64,000 bases of DNA, taken from the NCBI GenBank assembly GCA_033065855.1, contig JAVXUO010001465.1:1-64000 (forward strand). The letters are read 5' to 3'. The notes beneath the pieces are model-generated. The model had not been told where the DNA came from, searched no databases, and worked only from the letters and a program-made list of their open reading frames with translations. This DNA is from Escallonia rubra (taxonomy: Eukaryota > Streptophyta > Magnoliopsida > Escalloniales > Escalloniaceae). Below, piece by piece: positions 40,001 to 49,079 of the stretch. Both the position numbers and the translations under genes were made by a program. Each line of letters opens with the position of its first letter. Positions within the stretch are counted from its first letter, which is position 1.

Positions 40001-41028
40001 GGCCTAGGGCCAGGGCTTGGACTGGGCCTAGATACCCCATTAATCCGGCCCGGCCCGGTTTCCATTCTCTCTGCCCCGACCCCGGCCCTTTTTCTCTTTT
40101 GGCCCACTGGGCCGGCCCAAACCCGGCCCTTTGACACCACTACCCAAAAGGACTAGCCAAAGTAGGTACTTACGAGTTCATAACCAATCATAAATTATCC
40201 CACATCTCATAGGGAATATCACGTTGTCCACACCTTTATGCTTTAGCGTCCTCGCTAAGGCCCAAACTCAACCTTATTTATCCAGAGCCCAGAATCTTCC
40301 GCTCTAGCTACTATTGGATAACACCAGCAGCCCAAACCAGATGAGCCCCATTTGAGCCCTCCTTCGTGTTCCAACCTCCAGCGATCATGACTGTTTAGCT
40401 CAGCCCAAGCTTTCTAGAGTCAGCTCTTCAAAGGGCTAGTCAAAGTAGGTACTTTTGATTTCATGGGTAGATTATTACAAAGCCAAGGATATCACATCCA
40501 CCGTAAGGCAATGCTAAGGGCTAGGTTTCTGCTTTACTGATTAGTTTATTTGTGTCATTTACATGGGCTGCCCATAAGTAACAGTAAATTATGATAAATT
40601 TAGGTAGAGCACCACATAAAAGCCCACTAGTCCTTTCTTTAGGACTATAATTATGAGCTCATTCCATTACTTACCGCTAAAACAATACGCAATATCTAAT
40701 TAATGTAGCTAAAAGTTGTCGCATATTTTAATTATTCGTTTCAGGCTCGGGGTATCACAATATGCCACTCGTCATGGCAATTCTATGCAGTCAAGTAACT
40801 TCTAATAGGAAGTACTTGAAAGTTTTAATCCAGATAAACTAATCGGATTCCGCAAGCTGTACAATTAGAGCTTTAACAACTATGAAGAACCAATTTAGAG
40901 TCAATTGGCGACATAAATCCACGTGCGAAGATCAAAATTTTAAAAAAATCAAAGAGAGGGATATGAAACTACAGTTGCTCACCGATGTTAAGACGGACCA
41001 GTGAAGAAGAAGAGAAATCGGACGACAT
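16030..41028 (-). CDS. FIP2: FIP2-type BTB/POZ (T1/K-tetra) and pentapeptide-repeat protein, 11 exons over 25 kb
   Basis: Orthologue of Arabidopsis FIP2, a formin AtFH1-interacting protein thought to link to actin organisation. Exons in coding order: 40983-41028, 26633-26742, 26399-26533, 23894-24049, 23468-23551, 23199-23245, 22922-22995, 21947-22005, 20424-20483, 19237-19317, 16030-16083. They sum to 906 nt (301 aa), close to the Arabidopsis length, and all joins keep frame. Residues 10-97 are the BTB/T1 fold (LVRLNIG, then [20 protein letters not shown] and [20 protein letters not shown]). From about 135 to the end runs a pentapeptide-repeat region of A(D/N)LxG units, e.g. [18 protein letters not shown], ending [10 protein letters not shown]. 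Exon 1 was found 14 kb upstream by its matching phase and its LVRLNIG end. No disabling change is seen. Introns are loaded with transposons, intron 1 above all. Expression of the full-length transcript is not shown by the sequence. Confidence 0.92.
16084..17503. other. Part of FIP2 intron 10 with no recognisable feature
   Basis: Ordinary intron-like AT-rich DNA. A frame at 17123-17329 (minus) has no recognisable content. Confidence 0.5.
17513..18493. mobile_element. Mutator-type MITE in FIP2 intron 10
   Basis: GCTCGGAGG at 17504-17512 and 18494-18502 is a perfect 9-bp duplication. The ends are CTATGAAGCACGGACACAGG and, read from the other side, TTTGAAGCACGGATGGGG, so the inverted match is short (GAAGCACGGA). 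Subterminal GATACGGGTGCGG-like motifs recur at both sides. A CT microsatellite lies at 18226-18242. A relative, also with its 9-bp duplication, lies at 35102-35833. Confidence 0.87.
18732..18898. repeat. Compound foldback (hairpin in hairpin) in FIP2 intron 10
   Basis: Two arms of about 62 bp (18732-18795 and 18835-18898) are near-perfect inverted copies. Each arm contains its own palindrome around ACCCATGGTTA, and the centre holds another at 18806-18817 (TAACCATGGTTA). The spacer is GA/CT-rich. It resembles a small foldback or MITE and would form a long hairpin in RNA. Confidence 0.85.
19790..20184. mobile_element. hAT-like MITE in FIP2 intron 9
   Basis: Ends are CATAGTTATCAGAACTGAAC and, inverted, CATAGTTATCAAAACCGAAG. 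Flanks ACTAAAAG (19782-19789) and ACCAGAAG (20185-20192) agree at 6 of 8 positions, a decayed 8-bp duplication. The interior repeats GGTTCA/TGAACC motifs. An element with the same kind of end lies at 45264-46149. Confidence 0.7.
20484..21946. other. FIP2 intron 8, including a G-run and a hydrophobic minus-strand frame
   Basis: A homopolymer of about 16 G lies at 20931-20946. The minus-strand frame 21092-21295 is hydrophobic ([20 protein letters not shown]) and may derive from a transposed gene piece, but I do not recognise it. No inverted ends were found. Confidence 0.35.
24050..26398. other. FIP2 intron 3, no element resolved
   Basis: A 2,349-bp intron holding an AG/TG microsatellite (24350-24376) and a short direct duplication of a GATCAAGCTCA phrase around 24710-24815. 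No transposon ends are resolved. The minus-strand frame 24762-25034 is not recognisable. Confidence 0.45.
26914..27126. mobile_element. Stowaway MITE in FIP2 intron 1
   Basis: It is flanked by TA at 26912-26913 and 27127-27128. Ends are TCCCTCCGTTTCATAATTT and, inverted, CTTCCTCCATTTCATAATTT, the Stowaway signature. The 213-bp length is typical and there is no coding content. Confidence 0.9.
27144..27732 (-). repeat. 3' LTR of the intron 1 gypsy element
   Basis: Starts TGATGTAGG and ends GCACCATCA on the plus strand. It aligns along its length with 32657-33248, including shared GGCTGTCCTACAAGCTG and TTTAAACAAACAAGGAAAGA-like phrases. Confidence 0.92.
27686..32520 (-). pseudogene. Degenerate gag-pol of the intron 1 gypsy element
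   Basis: Recognisable on the minus strand in order: a gag piece at 32364-32134 ending [15 protein letters not shown]; reverse transcriptase around 30560-30280 with FLKLDLKSG and HQIGMRPE; RNase H at about 29660-29460 ([18 protein letters not shown]); integrase at 29220-28510 ([13 protein letters not shown] and [12 protein letters not shown]); a chromodomain-like end at 27871-27686 ([13 protein letters not shown]). The reverse transcriptase active-site box at 30299-30285 reads YLANI, so the catalytic aspartates are gone. Stops and frameshifts separate most blocks. The chromodomain points to a chromovirus clade, possibly Reina-like; the clade is a guess. Confidence 0.88.
32657..33248 (-). repeat. 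5' LTR of the intron 1 gypsy element
   Basis: Pairs with 27144-27732. Minus-strand transcription would start inside it and run towards lower coordinates, in the sense of FIP2, so it could act as an internal promoter. Confidence 0.9.
33262..34160. mobile_element. Element with short inverted ends in FIP2 intron 1, class unresolved
   Basis: Left CCCGTTTGGTTACCATGATC and right GGGTAACCAAATGGG are inverted matches over about 14 bases. The inside is C/A-rich at the left (33350-33600) and G/T-rich at the right (33820-34000), including a duplicated GGTTGACGCTTGCGGTAGTGG-like phrase. No clear target duplication was found, so the superfamily is open. Confidence 0.45.
35102..35833. mobile_element. Mutator-type MITE, relative of 17513-18493
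   Basis: Ends TAAGAAGCATGGATTCTGG and, inverted, CTGTGAAGCACTGGTGCGG. The 9-bp flanks CCAGCAGCC (35093-35101) and CCAACAGCC (35834-35842) differ by one base. The related unit at 40324-40332 shows the same site uninterrupted, direct empty-site support. The interior carries a CTT microsatellite (about 35638-35680) that produces a spurious Leu/Arg-rich frame. Confidence 0.85.
36109..36398. repeat. Long inverted repeat in the 5' subterminal region of the hAT element
   Basis: Left arm 36109-36212 and right arm 36293-36398 are near-perfect inverted copies, starting from a G-run and ending at a C-run, with shared ATCTGATTTGAAATTGATGA and GGGCC-rich parts. The loop is about 80 bp and itself GGCCC-rich. 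Confidence 0.88.
37072..39346 (+). pseudogene. hAT transposase (BED finger, RICESLEEPER/Ac type), inactivated
   Basis: Cuts and pastes its own element when intact. The start at 37072 gives [13 protein letters not shown] and a Ser/Pro-rich leader with a TAA at 37270. A frame jump in the A-run at 37445-37456 leads into the BED zinc finger ([22 protein letters not shown]). The RNase-H-like core follows ([28 protein letters not shown]), then [20 protein letters not shown], and the C-terminal dimerisation domain ([20 protein letters not shown], ending near [12 protein letters not shown]). Three in-frame stops break the core: TAG 37943, TAA 38141, TGA 38363. The TGA falls at the tryptophan of the usual RWNST box. 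The rest is open, so decay is modest. Confidence 0.93.
39411..39640. repeat. AT-rich inverted repeat with an extra half-copy, 3' side of the hAT element
   Basis: Arms of about 55-65 bp, near 39411-39478 and 39490-39547, share ACAAGCAAGATAGATATTTT and its complement. A third half-copy lies at 39604-39640 after a TA-rich spacer. It produces a chance minus-strand frame rich in Ile and Tyr. Confidence 0.8.
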
Positions 41029-41164
41029 CGTCGTATGTCTGAGGTTTACCAAGTCGCAATGAGCCCTTGGGATTAATATTGTTCCCCTTTTGTTTTCTTT
41101 TGCTTTTGAATGCTAACGAGTAACGACGATCACAATTTCCTATCGAGTATCAGATGACTGCGGC

Positions 41165-41211
<47 letters not shown>

Positions 41212-41235
41212 TCTTCTTTCTTTGTTTGTGTTTGT
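41029..41235 (-). promoter_or_regulatory. 5' leader and proximal promoter of FIP2, with TA and GA microsatellites
   Basis: Just upstream of the FIP2 start codon, the minus strand holds a CT run (about 41187-41210) followed by a TA run (about 41164-41186). Pyrimidine dinucleotide leaders next to TA-rich tracts are common in plant promoters. The exact transcription start is not visible. Confidence 0.4.
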
Positions 41236-41890
41236 ACTTTTGTTTTGCCTGTTATTACTCGAGACCCACAATTTCTCCGCTAATAGCTTCTTTGTAAGTT
41301 TTTTTACGAGAGAAAAGATAGAAAAATAAAAAAAAAATAGTTCATTTTCTCTCTTTTCTTTAATTTGCAAGTTTTTTTAAAACAAAGAAAAAAAAAAGTT
41401 TGGACTTCTTTCTCTTCAAATTTATTCTCTCATAATTGAGAAAAAACGAAAAAGAAGGAAACTCTCATAAGTAATACTTAAATTATGCCCATACTAGATA
41501 ATGGATATTAAATTTCAGGTCCTAGAACTTTTTTAACAAAAACTCATCATTTCATTTATAAACTGATGATTGTTTGAAATGTTAAAGTTGACCCATGACT
41601 GATTATTTTATTTTTTGTGTGACATTAATAACGTTGTGTTCGAATTTTTGTGGTTATTCATGTCTCATTGGTATTTTACATTGTGGTGTAAGACTTATAA
41701 CATTAGTACGATATGAATTTTGTATGACATCTTGGATGACTAATTTGTTTCTCTCTCAAAATCAAGTTCTTTTTCTTTTATCATACTTTTATAGTCTTTG
41801 TTACAATTATCACAATGTGATATAAGGGTATAAATGTAATGCGTTATCTTTTCTTTTCTTTTCTACTAAACTCACAAATAAGATAAATGA
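41236..41890. other. Upstream flank of FIP2, no gene recognised
   Basis: AT-rich DNA with homopolymer A/T patches and no recognisable frame; may include distal promoter elements. Confidence 0.4.
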
Positions 41891-41899
41891 TACTTTTTT

Positions 41900-42933
41900 G
41901 AGCAAATTACACTTATATCCCTGAGGTTAGGGTATACTTACAGACAAGGACAATAGTTTGGACAAATTACACTTGTGTCCATTGACCAAACGGAACCCTA
42001 AAAATCCTAACGGTTTTAACAAAATGACTTTATTACCCTCAAGTTACAAATCTATTTATTTCAATTGCCATTATCTTAAATTCTCTCTCTACACTTCTCT
42101 TTCCCACGCCGGGAGCCCCATCCCCTCTCCCCACGCCGGCAGGCAACCCCCTCCCTCGCCCCACCGCCGATCGACCCACCTACACCACCACTATACACAA
42201 ATCAAAGCTGGTCCAACCATAACCCAGCTGCAAAATGCTCCGGATCTAAGGACCCAGTGCCGGCAGACCATTTTTCCTGGCGTGCGTGTTTGCAGGTGTA
42301 TGGTCAGCCGCGGGTTAGCTCGATCTGGTCGGTGACGGGTGGATCTGATTGGTTGGGCCACGATGGGGGCTGCGGTGGCAGGGGGAGGTGTGAAATGGGT
42401 TGACGAGGGGATGGGTGGAGGCGACTGGGGACGGCGACGGGGCGGGGAGGATGGGGGCAGGGGGATGGTGATCGATGGGGTAGAGACGAGGGGGTAGGGG
42501 CAACGACGGCAGGTTAGGGGGACTGTAGGGGCGGCGGCAAGTTGGTGGGGACGGTAGGGGGGGCGACGGGGTGGTGGTCCAAGGACAGGTGCAATTCTAT
42601 TAATTTATTGAGTGGTCTTTGGTGATGAAATTGAATTGATACTTGGACAATAGTGATAGAATGAAATTCACAGTGAATTTCATATTCTAGGGTTTTGGAA
42701 CCCTAATTTTCAAATTAGGGTTTTGAAACCCTAATGCAATAAAGGGCAGTATTGCCATTTTGAAAATACATAACGATGATATCATAAAAAAATACAATTT
42801 TTGGACGGAACCCTAACGGATGGACACAAGTGTTACAAATTAGGATTTTTTGGTCACGAATGTTACATTTTGAAACTCAGTGTCCTTGACTGTAATTACA
42901 CCCTAACCTCAAGGATATAAGTGTAATTTGCCC
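41900..42933. mobile_element. Mutator-like non-autonomous element upstream of FIP2
   Basis: TACTTTTTT at 41891-41899 and 42934-42942 is a perfect 9-bp duplication. Ends are GAGCAAATTACACTTATATC and, inverted, GGGCAAATTACACTTATATC, continuing through CTGAGGTTAGGGT-like sequence, with further paired motifs (ACTTGTGTCCAT / ATGGACACAAGTG). The centre (42100-42580) is C-rich then G-rich, like the element at 14517-15816, and may be captured DNA. No recognisable protein. Confidence 0.9.
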
Positions 42934-43078
42934 TACTTTTTTTTTCCTCTCTTTGACTCACAAACAAGATGAAGAAAAATTGTATTCCCTTCTCTTTCTT
43001 CCTCTTTTCTTCCCTTATCTTCTTTCCACTCCTCTGAAAACTCACAAACAGGCTAAATATTAGTTGCCATTCAGGATT

Positions 43079-43165
43079 ATGGCTTCAGCAAAAAATTTAA
43101 TTAGCACTGCTTTGGTGTTGCTAATTGTCACATTTACTAAAATTGTCACTGGCTGTATTAAGTGA
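43079..43165 (+). CDS. Short frame encoding a signal-peptide-like 28-residue product
   Basis: ATG at 43079 opens MASAKNLISTALVLLIVTFT and stops at 43163 after ...VTGCIK. It has a basic start, a hydrophobic core and a small-residue end, a clear secretory signal shape. The frame closes at once, so it may be exon 1 or the stump of a cysteine-rich secreted protein (lipid-transfer or defensin-like). No downstream partner exon was found. It may be a remnant. Confidence 0.3.
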   Translation: MASAKNLISTALVLLIVTFTKIVTGCIK

Positions 43166-43401
43166 GCTTGTGCCAAAAGATTTCCTATACATTGGATGAT
43201 GTAAAGTGTTAGTCAGTCCTAATTTATTTGAGTTTTGAATTTGATGACAATTTATGGAGTCTATTAACGACAATCTTTTTTATTTTTAATGGCAAAGTGG
43301 AGCTAAATTAGCTTATTGATGTTTTTTATTACATAACTAGAAAAAATTTACACAACGACAGTTTGTCCAAAGATCTAAAACTAAGGCATAATCCAATAGT
43401 C

Positions 43402-43515
43402 TGCGGTGCCAAATAATCTTTTTCTAGGATTGCGTTTATCGCACATGATTGTTCAGTATGCGATGCCAAATAATCATTATCTAGGATTGGGTTTATCACA
43501 CATGATTGTTCAGTC
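43402..43515. repeat. Two tandem 57-bp units
   Basis: Units start TGCGGTGCCAAATAATC (43402) and TGCGATGCCAAATAATC (43459), and both continue TCTAGGATTG...ACATGATTGTTCAGT. A smaller echo, GGATAAGGC, recurs at 43535 and 43563. Confidence 0.8.
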
Positions 43516-43599
43516 AGATAGAAGAGGATGAGGCCGGATAAGGCAGAACAACATGTTGTATCGGATAAGGCCGAATAAGCTAAAAATCTTCTCCCGCGT

Positions 43600-44240
43600 T
43601 TGGACCAATTCAAAACTTACACGCCATAAAGATTATCATATCGCTTTCACCGCCAATAGAAACCATCATTCTGAACCCACCACCACACTACCAACTGCAT
43701 TAACCCACCACCATATCAACATGCAGCCACCAACACCATTAACAAAACCGCCACATTAGCAAGCCCACCACCACCACTACAACTACCATCCCAACGTACA
43801 ACCACCACCAATCACCATTAACATCCTGCACCCACCATTCCACTAGCAATCGCCACCAACCTCTATCACCCATAGGTAACAACCACCTTCAATCGCATAC
43901 TAAGCTTCATCACCCTCAAATCACACCCACCACTGATCGCCTCGACCACCAACGCCCCATTACTTCCAGCCTATTGTCCACTCCACCACCACCAACTGCC
44001 CCATATACGCACACAAACACTAACGGACACCACCACAACATCACTAATCGCCTCCATCCTCACCTCAAAGGAGAAGAAAGACAGTCGCGGACAGTCAACG
44101 AAGAAGGTCGGTGGCAGTTATGAGTGGAGGTGGGTGTTGTGGCAGCAATGAGTGTTATAGTGCTCCTCTTATTGTCCCATCGTTTTTATCTCAAGCACTT
44201 GGATAAAATATTATCCCCCCTCCCCCCCAAGGGGGTATAG
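43600..44240. other. CCA-rich then GT-rich low-complexity block
   Basis: From 43670 to 44050 the plus strand is dominated by CCACCA/CATCACC, then turns to GGTGG-rich at 44100-44150 and ends on a C-run. The composition resembles the interior of the elements at 33262 and 41900, so it is probably the core of another inverted-end element, but ends were not resolved. Confidence 0.35.
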
Positions 44241-45263
44241 AATTATTTCATTCTAGTGGGATAACAGAAATCGATCAGATACGTTATCAGCACCTTAAAT
44301 GTGTGGCCAAATGTCGAATATGACTTTTTTATCATATCTGAAGCTCTTATTGAGGGCACGAAACACACCCTTGATGTATATCATGGACAACTCTTCATAC
44401 ATAAACCTTTTAATCCAATTTTTCACCAAAAATAGCATATTCTTCTTAACAATTCAGCTCTAATCTTGCTAACTGCAATCTCATTATCTGCAATGTGATG
44501 GTATATAATGGATGTTGAGCTAATAAGCCCAGTAAGTCAAATTATCATCAGACCATAGAGTGTAACAAATTATGCTAATGGAAACTCTATTTTCACTTTC
44601 ATATATGATTTTTTTTCATCTTTTGTTGCTAAAAAAGTTCTTAAGTGGCAAAAGTTGACCTTGTTGCGACAAACAATGGAGTAGCATATTAGGAGGTGAA
44701 AATAGCCATTATGCTGAACAATTTTGAAAGACGACTTATGGTAGTAAAGAAATTACAGTGATCATAGTATCCCGAACAATAGGTGAGTTAAATGTTACAT
44801 CCACTTGGCATGTTACTAACTAGAGAGCGTCTTGCCATTGAAATCCTTGTCGGAACCAAATAAGTGAAGCTATATACTATTAACAATAATTAGCATTATG
44901 CATGTATACAGTTCACTACAACACTAACATTAGTGAAAAGTACTTAAGCCACATTTGACAAACAAGTAGATGCAGGTCCCTTGTTACGCCTCGGAGGGTG
45001 AATATGTGTTGATGGAAAATTAAGTACACAACAAAATGTATTTTCCCAAAAAAAGAAGCAAATAAAACACAAATTGATATCATTTCGGCCCCATCTATCT
45101 AAGTCAGGTCACTAAGCACTTCACACAAGGGAATACTTCCCGATCCTTTCATTATTTTCTTAGCTTTGGGTGCTAGCACAAATTCATGTACAATCCAGGG
45201 CCTTCACAAGGCTACAACTGGTCACAATAGAGAGATAATGAGAAAATTTACAATAATAGGATA
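44241..45263. other. Intergenic DNA, no gene recognised
   Basis: AT-rich DNA without recognisable features. Confidence 0.4.
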
Positions 45264-46149
45264 CATAATTATCGATACTTTATGGGTACCAGTCGTATCG
45301 GCCGGTATAACCTGTTTTTGCTTTCTACTAGTATGGCATCCCTTTACATTTCGTATCGGTTAAAATAATGCTCTGTACCGGTTGTGCCGGCCTGTACAGA
45401 TGATATCGGTCAAGAACTACGTACCAGTCGAGATATTGTGTTTTATATCGGTTCCTTAAAACATATAAAAGTTGCAAAATATGTTAGAAATTTTAGTAAA
45501 TTGAACATATAAAGACTAAATATATAACACCCTAGATTCTTTTATATTGATCAAAGCCTCTATAGCCTCTTCATCACAAATATTTATTAGAATTCACAAA
45601 ATCTTTCTTTATAAGTTTTCAATCTTCATCGACATTTTAACTTTGTTTTTACTTTTCTTCTTAACTTTAATTTACTTCATAGTTCAAAATTTCCATCATA
45701 TTCTTTCATCTATATGATATATTGTTTTATACATTTTTTACGCAGACGCACACACAAACAATTTATTATTCAAACCAAATACGTCATTCTTGAACAAGTA
45801 ACTTTTTCTTCTATAAGAATTTGCTAATGAGATTATTGAAAGGAGGGGTAATTTTAGAGGAGGTAATTCAAATTGAATAAGTTATTTGTTCTTTGTGCCA
45901 CTTTGTGGGAACAAATAGCTTATTTGGAAACAAAAATTTTAGTTGAAAAAGGAGGTAATTCAAGCTTTAGAGGAGCTGTGAGGGAGAAAATATGCATATA
46001 TAATTTTAATTCGCTAATGTATGAATATTATATATGTACATTATTGATGCAAAATCTGAGACGGTACCGAGACAATATCGGTATCGATACATACCATTTC
46101 AGGAAGAAGAAAAAAAGGGTACACGTTCGGTACAGTATTCACAATTATG
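45264..46149. mobile_element. hAT-like MITE, same end type as 19790-20184
   Basis: Ends CATAATTATCGATACTTTA and, inverted, CATAATTGTGAATACTGTA. Flanks ATAGGATA (45256-45263) and ATAGGGCA (46150-46157) match at 6 of 8 bases. Subterminal GGTACC/GGTATCG motifs are repeated at both sides. A short frame inside (45873-46190) crosses the end and is not a gene. Confidence 0.6.
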
Positions 46150-49079
46150 ATAGGGCAAGTATGAGCTTAGTTCTCTTGTGGGAAGATTGATATCAACGCT
46201 CAAAGTGGGATCTCTTGAAAGACATTCTCACTCTAGATAATATTAAGATATTTCCAAAAAGATAGGGGGGGGGATGTAAAATGTCTAAAAAAGGTATTCT
46301 CGAAGGGGAAATAAGGACTTATTTAGCAAGAGAAAAGGAATCGGTTTTAAATCGCAAAGTGCACAGAGTTGGCAAGCACTTGAATTGTCTCTTATAGTTG
46401 GACGGTTTCACTGGAAATAATTGACTGACAATGAAAAGTCAAACTGTTTAGACAAACATTGTACTGACTGATTCTTCACATAAATCAGATGGACTGATTT
46501 AAAACCAATCGAACTATTTTGCTTGAAGTATAAACCAATGGAACTATTTTTCCAAAACAGTTGGACACAATCAACCACTAAATAACTGCACGAACCTAAA
46601 GTCAAGTGAACTAATTTTTAAAGAAAACCAGTTGAACTATTTGCAAACAACTGTATTGTTTTAGATATAGTAACGGTTCGGCTATAACAAATAAATTGCT
46701 ACTATTGTTAAATAGTTGAAAATATAATATGGCTAAACTGTTTTGTGAAAATAGTTCGGCTATATAGGTAATTTCAGTAGAACTAGTTTCAAAATCAATC
46801 GAGCTAATTTGGCAATCACTTCAACCATTTTATTTAGAAAGATTTGGATAATTTCGGCAAAGGAAACATCGAACTGTTTTATTGAGTTGTTCTAGAGACG
46901 AAAAAAGTGTTTTTCTCAACAGATTATTTGTTTATGCGGGAGATTTTTCTTGTAAGCCCAATTTTCAAATTGAAAAATGATCCTGGTAAATGTTCTAGTT
47001 CAAGGTCCATTAGTCTATAGGTTCTTTAGCGAATTATGATGAAGATCATGCCTGAATTTTAACATGATTATTTCAGAAACACTTTGACAACAAATCAAAC
47101 ACAAGAAAATTGAACATGGGTACTACAATCTTCTTCCTTGTATGATGGTAATACAATTAATTGATGAAAGATTAAAGCTTTAAGATATTTATTGTAAGCT
47201 CCACCTAAATTTGTGCCTAATCAACAATTACAAGAAATCCTATCCCTTTGTCAAATAAAAGATGTGGGAAAGAGCTACAAAACAATGAAAACAAGATAAT
47301 TAGAAAAGAACTATTTCTTTTACTTTCTTATGGCAGTACATGTAGAAGAGGTCTCAGCATGAGAGGTCATCAGAACAAGGATTTTCAATAACATATTGAT
47401 GTTTAAATCAATAAATAAATAAATAATTAAAAAACAACATATTGATGCGAGGATCGTGCTCAAAATGGATTGGACTTGTAAGGAAGCACCGTTCATGTTC
47501 ATCTGTGCATTAATTTCAAGTGGTCGAACATGGACTTAACAGCTGGCATTTAAGTTCAAATAGACTATGTGATGGTCGGTAGTCACCTCAAGAGCCATTT
47601 CACTATGATGCTGATCACATTCGTAATCACGTTGAACTTTCTTTTTATGAAAGGGAATATGATTTATTACCTCTTCATGGATGATAGCAAGGTTGAGGAA
47701 ATGTTATTCAACAATTCATGGAAGTCATGGTGATTTCCCCAAACACAACTATTGGCAACGCAAAATTATGGGGATGCTTTGTTGATTTTGAAGAATGGTG
47801 GACATGTTTTGAATGAGGGTGCTTTATTAATGGCAAGGCTGTGTACAATATCAAAATATATTGTTGATTAGATGCAAAGGAGAAGACAAATTCAATAAGT
47901 TTTTGTAAGACTGTCCAATATAATTAGCATTCATATCCCAGGATCTTCAAAACCATACGAAATGCTAATACCTCAAGAGGGCAATCAAGAGCACTAATAC
48001 CACGTGATAAAATCTTAATGACCTCAACTTGCAGCAAAGTAACCTCCTACAATGCCCAAAAATGCTACTAAATCTAAAGAAAAGGGTCTTATCCAACCTT
48101 TAGCGACCAAAGAAACTTGTTATGATTTCAAATACCAACACTAAAGATAACCAACACTTGGTTCTCTAGATATACGAGAAAGGGAATCTTGGCTGTTACT
48201 AAAGCCATCAAAACCATTTGGATGATTGACAGACAAGAGGGAGGTATTGCTAGATGCCGGAGTCACTATTTCGATTTTAGTGGTCGTCTAGAAGCGTGAA
48301 AAATAATTTTATCCGTTATCGAACTACCAAATCAATTTTAGTGTCGACGGTCAAAGTGAGGATTTGACCGAGTGCTAAAGCGACGGTGTGCTCAAGTAGC
48401 TGATAGTTTGATAAAAGCAGGACATATTTAAGAGTCAGAGCCAACGTCGCCCTCAAGTTGGTCGCTTAGATACGAGGATGAGAGTTTTCCAAAACATCAC
48501 TCTGAGTCGGAAACAACAATGTCTAAGGACAGCTAGTCGTTGAGTGTAGAATATATCAGTTTATCTCAAATTGATATGTGCAATACCACAGAGTTGAGTA
48601 TTACATTCATAGGGGTGTGCGATTCACCAACACGATGTGCAAAAGTACACACATGCCAAGGATAAAATCTTTGAACCCTTACTCATACTAACATGAAGTC
48701 AAAGGAATTGCAAATGCAAGAATCTTTTTTATTTTCTAAGGGAACCTAAAACCAACCGGTTGATCAGAGAATTACAAAGGCAAATATGACATGTCAAAAA
48801 TCGACCAGTTAGTCAGAGAGCTGGGAGTGCCAAAAATAAATTGTAGAAAATCGCGTTGTTAGTCAGTGAGTTTAACAGACGTAAATAACAAAACCGGCCA
48901 GTTTTTCCATTCCAATCTTGTGCACGACTTTAGGGTTTTTTGTAGACTTCAATTCACAATTTATGCACTTTCTCTCTCGAGTTCAGACCCTAGGATGACT
49001 TCCCCCATTCTAATCCCTCTCCAATTAGACTTTCCTTCTTCCATAAATTCTTAAGATCTCTTCTTCGTCTTCCTCAATT
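46150..49079. other. Intergenic AT-rich DNA with degenerate GAACTATTTT/GAACTGTTTT motifs
   Basis: Between 46430 and 46900, variants of TTGAACTATTTT and TCGAACTGTTTT recur many times in both orientations, suggesting a decayed repeat-rich LTR or MITE. The rest has no recognisable gene. 48890-49080 is a pyrimidine-rich, leader-like stretch before the PMD pseudogene. Confidence 0.4.

Larger units (their letters stand above)
35888..40142 (+). mobile_element. 4.25-kb hAT transposon with perfect 8-bp target duplication
   Basis: CCCAAAAG occurs at 35880-35887 and 40143-40150. The ends are TAGAGGTGTCAAAAGGGCCG and, inverted, TAGTGGTGTCAAAGGGCCGG. Both subterminal regions are crowded with GGGCC/GGCCC motifs, the likely transposase sites. 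It encodes one transposase gene on the plus strand (37072-39346), now broken. Its orientation is opposite to the host gene FIP2, in whose intron 1 it lies. Confidence 0.95.
34888..40700. repeat. Three-unit tandem repeat (about 280 bp) in FIP2 intron 1, interrupted by two transposons
   Basis: Units start at about 34888, 40147 and 40430 with AAAGGGCTAG followed by CAAAGTAGGTAC-like sequence. Units 1 and 2 share TCCTCGCTAAGGCCCAAACTCA and ACCAGATGAGCC phrases; unit 3 is shorter. Unit 1 holds the MITE 35102-35833, and the hAT element 35888-40142 sits at its end. Unit 2 keeps the MITE-free version of the insertion site (40324-40332). Confidence 0.75.
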
